Shown: piece after piece, positions 57,105 to 64,000 of the stretch | Numbering within the stretch: the stretch's first letter is position 1 | Layout: each line of letters opens with the position of its first letter | Assembly (NCBI GenBank): GCA_964247055.1 | Contig: OZ176054.1 | Location: 12,710,001-12,774,000, forward strand | Length of the DNA: 64,000 nt | Direction of reading: 5' to 3' | From: Paragordius varius | Lineage: Eukaryota > Nematomorpha | Notes under the pieces: model-generated | Database searches by the model: none | The model's input: only the letters and a program-made list of their open reading frames with translations | Told to the model about the DNA's origin: nothing | Made by a program: the position numbers and the translations under genes

Positions 57105-60100
57105 ATGTCGACCCTGAAACACATTATACAAATGTTTTTAGAGGGCTTGGACACTATAAAATATTTCTCCAACATCCATGTTGATGGTTCCCTTTATAAT
57201 TACGTAAATACTGGGATCAATTTCAAAATCGTAGTAAAAGAATGCGTAATGCCAAGTAAGTTTTTAAACCAAATTACATATATTATTAAATTGTCTTATA
57301 TAATATACCATTTACAATTCTATTTCAAGCTTGACAATTCAAAATCACCCTAAAATAATGTGTTTTTTAAAAATTTTAAATTACCTATCTCATTTTATAT
57401 TTTTAAAAAATGAAATTTTGTTTATAATTAATATAATATTGAAAAAATAATAAACTGTTTTATATTAATGATGATATTAGCCCGAAAATACATAATTTAT
57501 TTTTAGGGTGAATTTGAATTGTTCAAGGGTGAATTTAAATGTAAATGTTATATACATATTATAACATATATGTGTACATAGCTATAATATCGCGCTACAC
57601 TACTTTCCATGGAATAGGTAAATTTTTTATAATTACAACATCTGCATAGAAAAATTTGTCAACGTTCAGTCAGCCTGCTCACTTATAAAACAATCTACTT
57701 TTTATAATCTGATATGGCCTTCCTACACCGATGGAACCGAATCTATAAAGTATTTCCCTTTTCATTATTAACACAAAATGTTATATATTGAAAAATCACT
57801 AACATTTTCGTGTTATTATCAATTATAAATATGTCACAACAATATTAGTGTTAGTGAGAAATATCTCAGTTGGACTTTTGTATAACACCCATAAAGCTAA
57901 GATATTCTGCTTGAATCTATTTTTTGGCGATACATAACCAGGGCTAACACTTAATACGCTAAAAATCTTATAGGAAAAAATAGGATTATTATAGTGTCGG
58001 TTTTAATTACGAGCGATAAAATTTTTGCAACTTTTGTAGTATACCTATCAAAAATCGCAAAATTTGCGCCCATTTTGTTAAATATTTTCTTTAAAAGCTA
58101 AATGCCAGATAGAACAGTAATGTCAGCTTAACATTAAGTTGTATAATTTAATGACATTCAATTTATTGTTCTATATCCTAACCATTAAATGTGCCCGGTA
58201 AGTTATATTTTGAAGTTATAAGGAATGATATTCTAAATGTTCCTTTATCGTATATATTTTTCATTATATATTACTTGTTATCCTAGGTGGCTCCAGTATA
58301 ATTGATATGACAAAATTTGTAATAAAGTTATTTTGATTAATATTATTTATTTTGGAAAACTTTTAGGCTTTTTGCGTGTTAGAAAGACTGTAAGCTACAA
58401 TTTTAAAGGTTAAAATTTAGCTAGTTATAAATGAAGATATTTATTTAATCTTTAATGACATTTTTCAACAGGAATATACAAATAGAAGTTAACAACCATT
58501 CATTATATCATCTTATTACAACATTAAATGCCCAGAAAACACATATTCCCTATATGGCTGAAAAGAAATTAATCCTATTGCCAGATTTGTCTTGGTATAA
58601 TTATTTTCCATCTGCTCCGATCATGATTGCGGAGATAAATGTATGATACATCAATTAAAAAATAAAAATACAATCGAATTCATTAGAATTAGGAAGAAAC
58701 ATATACAGTAAAAATTGAAATTACGGACAAATCGTAAAAGACAACCATACTTTTTGAAACCTTAATGTTTCCATATTACAATAGTAAAATATAGATCTGA
58801 TTTTTTAAGTTTTATATATTTCTATTTCTTACTTTGACATTAATCTAACGATGAGTTATATTGAAATAAATCAAGAGTAAAAAAGTATCTTTTAGAAAAA
58901 ATATTTGTCTTTATATTTTAACGTTTTGTCCGTATATTTCAGTTTTTACTGTGTATTATCATTATCTACCAGTCTGGAAATTTTATTGGAATGGGTTAAC
59001 ATGCATATTTATGCTGCCCCATTCATATTATTGTTGCCAATTGGTAATACAGTAGTTAAATAATTTTCTCTCTAATAATAAACAAATTATATACCATAAG
59101 ATAGGAACAAAATTTTATTTAGATATTTTGGCATATTTATATAATTTTTATTAGGAAAGAAGCATAAATTAAAATTGGGACCGTTTCTTTAACAATTTTT
59201 TAAAAATCCTAACTCAAATTTAGTCTGGGGTATATTTAGATACCCCAATTTGAATCTAGGTGTTAAATAAAAATTTTATCAAAAAAATTAATATATATTT
59301 TGCTAAAAAATTAATAAAAATATTACCATTCCCCTTTAACAATATTTTAAGATTTTCATTTTTTACCAAAGATTTCCGACGCCCTTCCCCCACACTTCTT
59401 TTACTCTTTTAATGAATATGATATGGTAATACCATATAGCTCTTGTTTTTATATTCTTTACCAAATATTAATACCCAAAAACAAAAAAAAGTAAATTTTT
59501 GATAAAATAAAGTCTACATGACTGTAAAATATATTTCTGATATACGTTTATTTAGTCTTTTAGGCGCTGTAAAATTAGAATAAAGATCCTTTCGCTGTTA
59601 TATTTATACCCTTTTTAGTCAAAAGAAACACTTTTCCACAAAAAAAATTTTCACTCAAAGGCAACATTTTCCATCAAAAGGGAATTATAAATGTTGCGTT
59701 TGGTCGAAAAAACTTTTGACTGAAAAATGGTATATATGCATACATAAGGTGACCAGATTTTTTGAAGGAAAAAGCGGGACAAACCTGAGAAGGGGGTGGG
59801 TCATTGGGGGGTACAACTAAAAAATTTTATACAAAAAATTTATTGTAATATTTATTTATTTTTAACACAAATACATTATAAATATAAAAAAATTTGTACC
59901 TCACAGGTTGTTTGTACCTTATTCAATAAATTTCCATGTGCACGAACAAAGGGTGAAGTGATTTTAATATTCTAGAAAAAAATAATAAAGACGAAATCAT
60001 CACAAAGTGCGCTGGGTGATGCAAGAAGCGGCACAAAAATATTTTTAACAATTTAGCGAATAATCTAAATCAAAACATTATTGGCAGATACACAACGTTC

Positions 60101-63100
60101 AAACAGCTATAATGATTTGTTACCCCTGGATGTGGAAAATATAGATGTTAAAATGCTTGAATATTGTAGAACTGTTGGTACGCTCTTTTGCAGCGATTGA
60201 TATATTTATAAAAATGTGATCTCCTAGAATCCTATTTTTTATCACAGGACAAAGGTCAAAATTCCAAGTCAAAAAAGGTTAGAAAATAATTTTATACCAT
60301 TACCTAATCGCAATATTATAAAGCATCCAGAAAAACAAGGCTCAATGAATAGCCAGAATATAAAAATGTTTTATACAAACAGAAACGATTATTTGGAAGA
60401 CAAGACGGTGCACAATGACACTTTATGATGAAGTCTCATTATTAAATAAATATATTGAATTAAAACTTATATTATGGACAACAGAAATAAATACGTAGGA
60501 TAGAAATGGTTAAAATAATCATTTAATCAAATTATGTTCCATACAATATTATTTTAATTGTAGAATTTGCATTATCTTTACCTGAACCACTGCTATTGAA
60601 CGCGTTTTTCCACAGTAAATTAAGTAAGGACACGGAATCAAATTTAAATGTTGAATAAAAGCCATTTTGTGTGTTCAAATATAATTTGACAAATTATGAA
60701 GACTTATACAATATTTTACGTGATTTTGTTTATTTTTTTACACAAAAACTTTAAAGAAAATTTTATTCTTTGGTATATTTTTTGTTCGAGTGAATGCGTT
60801 TTAGCAGATTGTCATCATATTTTAAAAGATTGTAGAAGTCTTCACAAGAATTTGTCAAATTATATTTGAGAGATAAAACGGCCTTTAAAGTTTCAACATT
60901 TATATTTGATTTTTCCGATGTCCACACCTGATTTACTGTGGAAAAAACGCGCTCAGTAGCAGCGTTGGTTCCAGGTAAAGATAGTGTGAATTCCACAATT
61001 ATTAAAATATTATTGTATGTAATATAGCTGGCTTCAAAATGATGAAATATTTCCAACCATTTCTTTTCTACTGTATATTTTCTTTTGTCCATAATTTAAG
61101 TTTTTTATTATTAATATATCTTTTAACTAATACTTTAGAAAAAAGATCATTTTCTGAAAGATTACTTTTTGATTTTTGGGAGCAGATATAATCAAATGAT
61201 TTTTGAACATCGCACCAATTAAATTCTGATTTTAATGTTATCCAATGAAAATGATCAATTTCATTGAATTGCGTCGTCCAGTCTTCCAAATAATCTTTAC
61301 AGTTTGTATAAAACATTTTTATGTGGTACAGGATATCTTGGCGATTTATTAAGCCTTGTTTTTCTAATTATTTATTATATTGCGGATGGTTAATGGTATA
61401 AAATTATTTTCTAACCGTTTTTGACATTGGAATTTTAGGTTACTAACTTCATTGGCTACTTCGATTGTCGAAATTTTGTCACCTTCTATAAATTTAATTA
61501 CATTTTGAAAGAGAGAAGCTTGATTATGTAAGAATTCTAACCATATTTTTGAACAATCACTTTCAAAAAACTTTTTTAAAATTGTAGGACATTTATCCTG
61601 TGATAATAAAAAAGATTTTAAAGGATCATACATTTTTAAAATTCTTTCGATAGCTGGCATAAAAGCTAACCAACGAGTTTTACAATATCCAAGCATTTTT
61701 GATATTGAACTTCTGCATTTTCACAGAATTCTTTAAGCGTTTCAACACTACCGTGTATATATAAAAATAGGAATATATTTTAACAACTACATTTTCTACA
61801 TCTAAGGGTAACAAATCTGCAGCTGTTTGAATAGCGTTGTGTATTATATGCGCTGCACACCCTACGCCAATAATGTTTTGATTAAGATTATCTGCTAATA
61901 CATGAAAAATATTTTTAGTTCTTCTCCTTGCTTTTCCACCAAAGTTCGTATTGGTGTTGTCAGCGAAATATGCGATAATTTTGTCTTTTAAATTATTTTC
62001 TAGAATATGCATTATTGAAGTAAATATTATTTCAGAATTTTCACCGGGTAGGGAAATTAAATCTAAAATTTTAATTTTTACTCCGGTTTCTGAATCAAAA
62101 TATCTTATCAAAGTAGGAAATAATTTTGTTTGATGGTGATTTGATGCATCAGAGTATAGGGATAAGAAATTAATTTTTAGCAAATCTTTTTGTTTTTCAG
62201 ATAATGTTTGTGGCGAAAGGACATTGCACACAATGGCTTCAGCCTGTGTACGGGCACATGTAAATTTTTTATGGAATAACGTGCGAATAACCTGTGAGGT
62301 ACAGTCCATAGATCTAAAGGAATGATTGTGATTAACGGCGTGAAAAGATAACACGCCTTCAGCTAGTGTCAAATTCTTTTCTTCCTCTCCAAAAGCGGTT
62401 TTTCAAAAAAATCGCTCATTTTGTAAGATTATGCCGCCATATCTAAACATTTTTTATGTTTCTGTGTTTCCATATGCTTTGTAATATCATGCTTGCCGCC
62501 ATGTGCTAGGGTGAATTCCCCCTCGCATATAAGACATTTAATAGATGATTCATTCTTCGTTTTTTAATAAAAGGAAAATCCTTCATTAATTCATCGTTGA
62601 ATTTACAACCTCTTTTTGTGCTCATATTTATAAACTACTATTAGTATAATAAATATTATATTACCTTAATTTTCTGTGATAAACGTGTAAGGTACCGATT
62701 TGTGGTATCAATTTGTCTTTTAATCTAGAGATTTGTGGTATTAACTTGGCTTTTTGATAATAATGACAGTAGTAGTAGGAAGTATAGTGTATAATCACAT
62801 GATATAAATTCGAAAAAAATAAATATTTTCAATTTAAAATAAAAAATTTTAATTTAAAATTGAATAGATTTTAAAGATATTTAATGATAAAAAATTTAAA
62901 CGGACAAAAAAATTTATTTGTATTAAAAAATTTTTTTTTATATAATCGTGAAAAAGCGGGACATTTAAAAACGTAGCAGGAAGCGGGACAAAGTGTGAAA
63001 AAGCGGGACTGTCCCGCCAAAAGCGGGACGTCTGGTCACCTTATGCATACATATAAGTTTGTTTTTATATTTTATCTTTATTTTTAGGTTATAGTCAAAC

Positions 63101-63717
63101 AAATGCAATAATTTTTAATGGATACCTATATTATTGTCAAAATAATATTATTTTTAAGAAATTAACTAAAAACTATCAATTTGCTTTCATCTTATACAAA
63201 TTATAAATATTTGACATTGTGTCAAATGCCGACCTCAAAATACGAATATGAATATATATATATATTGTTTTATGCCACATGTATTTAAAGAAAACTCTGA
63301 ATTTCGCAAAATGTTGTTTAAAGCTTTTATTCAATCAATGTTTACTGATTTATAATGTTTATTAGCTCGTTATAGATGTAATTGAGGCCCATCGATGTAA
63401 TATAGATTTGATTAGTCTAAAAACCGGGAGATTAGAAAAATTTGACATGTCATCAATCGAATCGGTATATTCCAATTTCTACTTATGTTGTAGACTTGCA
63501 TAAATATTTATTATTATCCATTTAGGGATTGAAGATTATAATTCAAAAGGGGGGAAAGATACAATTTATCAAGGGTGATTATAATAATAGAAGTAGTTTG
63601 TTGTTACCCAATGTTTTTCCATCTCAACTCATTTGTTATGGATCAGATGCAGATATAAGACCATATGTTCGAGATTTTATACCTGTTAGAATTACGCGAA
63701 AAATACTTGACTGTTGA
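57105..63717 (+). CDS. Six-exon gene, 240 aa, tentatively HUS1-like sliding clamp
   Basis: Joined exons: 57105-57255, 57582-57617, 57674-57749, 58472-58640, 63366-63464, 63526-63717. All borders are AG/GT, phases agree, and 723 nt translate without a stop. The protein is one even globular chain: LEGLDTIKYFSNIHVDGS, GINFKIVVKECVMP, FYNLIWPSYTDGTESI, NIQIEVNNHSLYHLITTLNA, FPSAPIMIAEI, LEKFDMSSIES, LKIIIQKGGKIQFIKGD. From memory the run FYN...NIQIEV..HSL...L.TLNAQK resembles HUS1 (FFN...EIYLEL..ENL...L.TAQNA), and a late beta-strand pair also fits. That would make it a subunit of the 9-1-1 DNA-damage clamp. The match is weak and the function is unproven. An AG stands directly before the first ATG, so upstream exons are possible. 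Intron 1 holds a MITE; intron 4 (4.7 kb) holds three elements. Confidence 0.6.
57301..57555. repeat. MITE family M copy in clamp-like gene intron 1
   Basis: Left ATATACCATTTACAATTCTA, right GGGTGAATTTAAATGTAAATG and TTATATA. Shares AATCACCCTAAAATAATGTG with other copies. Non-coding. Confidence 0.72.
58705..58951. repeat. Tc1/mariner-like MITE family A, good copy
   Basis: 247 bp, TA-CAGTAAAAATTGAAATTACGG to CGTATATTTCAG and TTTTTACTG-TGTA. Internal phrases CAACCATACTTTTTGAAACC and AAATATTTGTCTTTATATTT are well kept. Confidence 0.78.
59100..59268 (-). repeat. Truncated family T MITE
   Basis: Carries the family's right-hand portion: TTAGATATTTTGGCATATTT, AAATTGGGACCGTTTC, AGTCTGGGGTATATTTAG, then TTTGAATCTAGGTGTTAA at 59268. 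The other half is absent. Confidence 0.7.
59990..60700 (+). pseudogene. Inverted decayed second copy of the hAT transposase
   Basis: The plus strand gives ANNLNQNIIG then DLLPLDVENIDV near 60050-60150, and LPEPLLLNAFFHSK near 60580-60620. These match ADNLNQNIIG, DLLPLDVENVVV and LPGTNAATERVFST of the minus-strand transposase. It covers only the middle and C-terminal regions with many changes. Confidence 0.7.
60763..62545 (-). pseudogene. hAT transposase with BED zinc finger, frame-broken
   Basis: A BED-type finger reads near 62440-62545: CLICEGEFTLAHGGKHD, then HMETQKHKKCL. The 230-codon piece 61680-62372 holds FLSLYSDASNHHQTK (first catalytic Asp of the RNase H fold), KIIAYFADNTNTNFGG and GVGCAAHIIHNAIQ. 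Pieces 61364-61696 (GYCKTRWLAF) and 61068-61316 follow. The last, 60763-61092, is the hAT dimerisation domain LPGTNAATERVFSTVNQVW. The frame changes between these four pieces by my reading, at about 61690, 61340 and 61080, so it is unlikely to make transposase, though the break count is small. Confidence 0.82.
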
Positions 63718-63721
63718 TATC

Positions 63722-63763
63722 ATATATAGTAATACTTTGTTTTAACAAAGTATTACTATATAT
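63722..63763. repeat. 20-bp perfect inverted repeat just after the stop codon
   Basis: ATATATAGTAATACTTTGTT, two bases, then its exact complement AACAAAGTATTACTATATAT. It begins five bases after the TGA of the clamp-like gene, so the mRNA 3' UTR would start with a strong 20-bp hairpin. It could be a small palindromic element or a 3'-end signal. Confidence 0.8.
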
Positions 63764-64000
63764 TTGTATGTTTCTTGCTAAAGATGGTTATTATTATAAA
63801 TATTGCTAATAAAGAAAACTATGGAATATCATCAATTGCTTAAAATATATTCTTACTCTTATGAGGTGCAAACAACATTATTTTTCAAAGAACACTGTAT
63901 AAACTTTAACGAAGGATATATTGTATAGCATGGTTTACTAGAGTGTTTAAAGTAAAATTGGGACATGGTAAGAAAATTGTCTTAAAACTGGATAAAATTA
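63764..64000. other. 3' flank, nothing recognised
   Basis: AT-rich; an AATAAAGAAAAC near 63808 could serve as a poly-A signal of the preceding gene. No other feature. Confidence 0.35.

Larger units (their letters stand above)
59745..63043 (-). mobile_element. hAT transposon, perfect 8-bp target duplication
   Basis: 3299 bp. Terminal inverted repeats TAAGGTGACCAGA and TCTGGTCACCTTA, each followed by AAGCGGGAC-type subterminal repeats (at least three near the right end). TGCATACA flanks both ends (59737-59744 and 63044-63051). Transposase remnants read on the minus strand from 62540 to 60763. The left arm, about 59990-60700, holds a second, more decayed and inverted piece of the same transposase. 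It lies in intron 4 of the clamp-like gene. Confidence 0.9.

Overview
The window looks like AT-rich nuclear DNA (my impression is about 70-75% A+T) from an invertebrate animal. The evidence is spliceosomal introns (one only 25 nt), a U2 snRNA locus, and animal-type LINE, hAT, Penelope, Helitron and Tc1/mariner-like repeats. I cannot name the species. Host coding sequence is sparse and most of the DNA is mobile elements, often nested several deep.

Layout. 0.6-4.3 kb: a complete six-exon sterol dehydrogenase gene (NSDHL, 369 aa) on +. 5.1-8.6 kb: a full-length, open LINE on - with 12-bp target duplications and a probable HDV-like ribozyme at its exact 5' end. 9-12.5 kb: MITEs and a Penelope-like fragment with inverted terminal copies. 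12.8-16.1 kb: a TTAA MITE broken by a hAT, itself broken by a second hAT holding a LINE fragment. 17.25-29.8 kb: a duplicated U2 snRNA locus. The first U2 gene is split by a full-length site-specific LINE encoding zinc fingers, reverse transcriptase and a restriction-like endonuclease (Utopia-like). The second U2 copy is decayed, carries a rearranged copy of the same LINE, and has a TTAA MITE inserted in the U2 sequence itself.

32.1-48.8 kb: a gene I reconstructed by eye that no long ORF shows. It has a signal-peptide exon, at least 13 tiny phase-1 symmetric exons (12-81 nt) and a last exon, about 217 aa in all. Its architecture matches that of the micro-exon genes known from schistosomes. 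Its introns carry hAT, TTAA, mariner-type and other MITEs and a Helitron with repeated 5' ends. 49.2-52.5 kb: a 3.26-kb foldback element with arms of about 1.4 kb, inserted in a MITE at a TA. 53.8-56.8 kb: a second LINE with an open 964-aa ORF on -. 57.1-63.7 kb: a second reconstructed host gene, six exons and 240 aa, tentatively a HUS1-like sliding clamp. Its fourth intron holds a 3.3-kb hAT with perfect 8-bp target duplications.

The host genes are ordinary housekeeping or secreted functions with no evident joint pathway. The strongest leads are the U2-targeting LINE locus, the micro-exon gene, the ribozyme-capped LINE and the foldback element. All calls come from reading the sequence. No alignment, folding program or database search was run.
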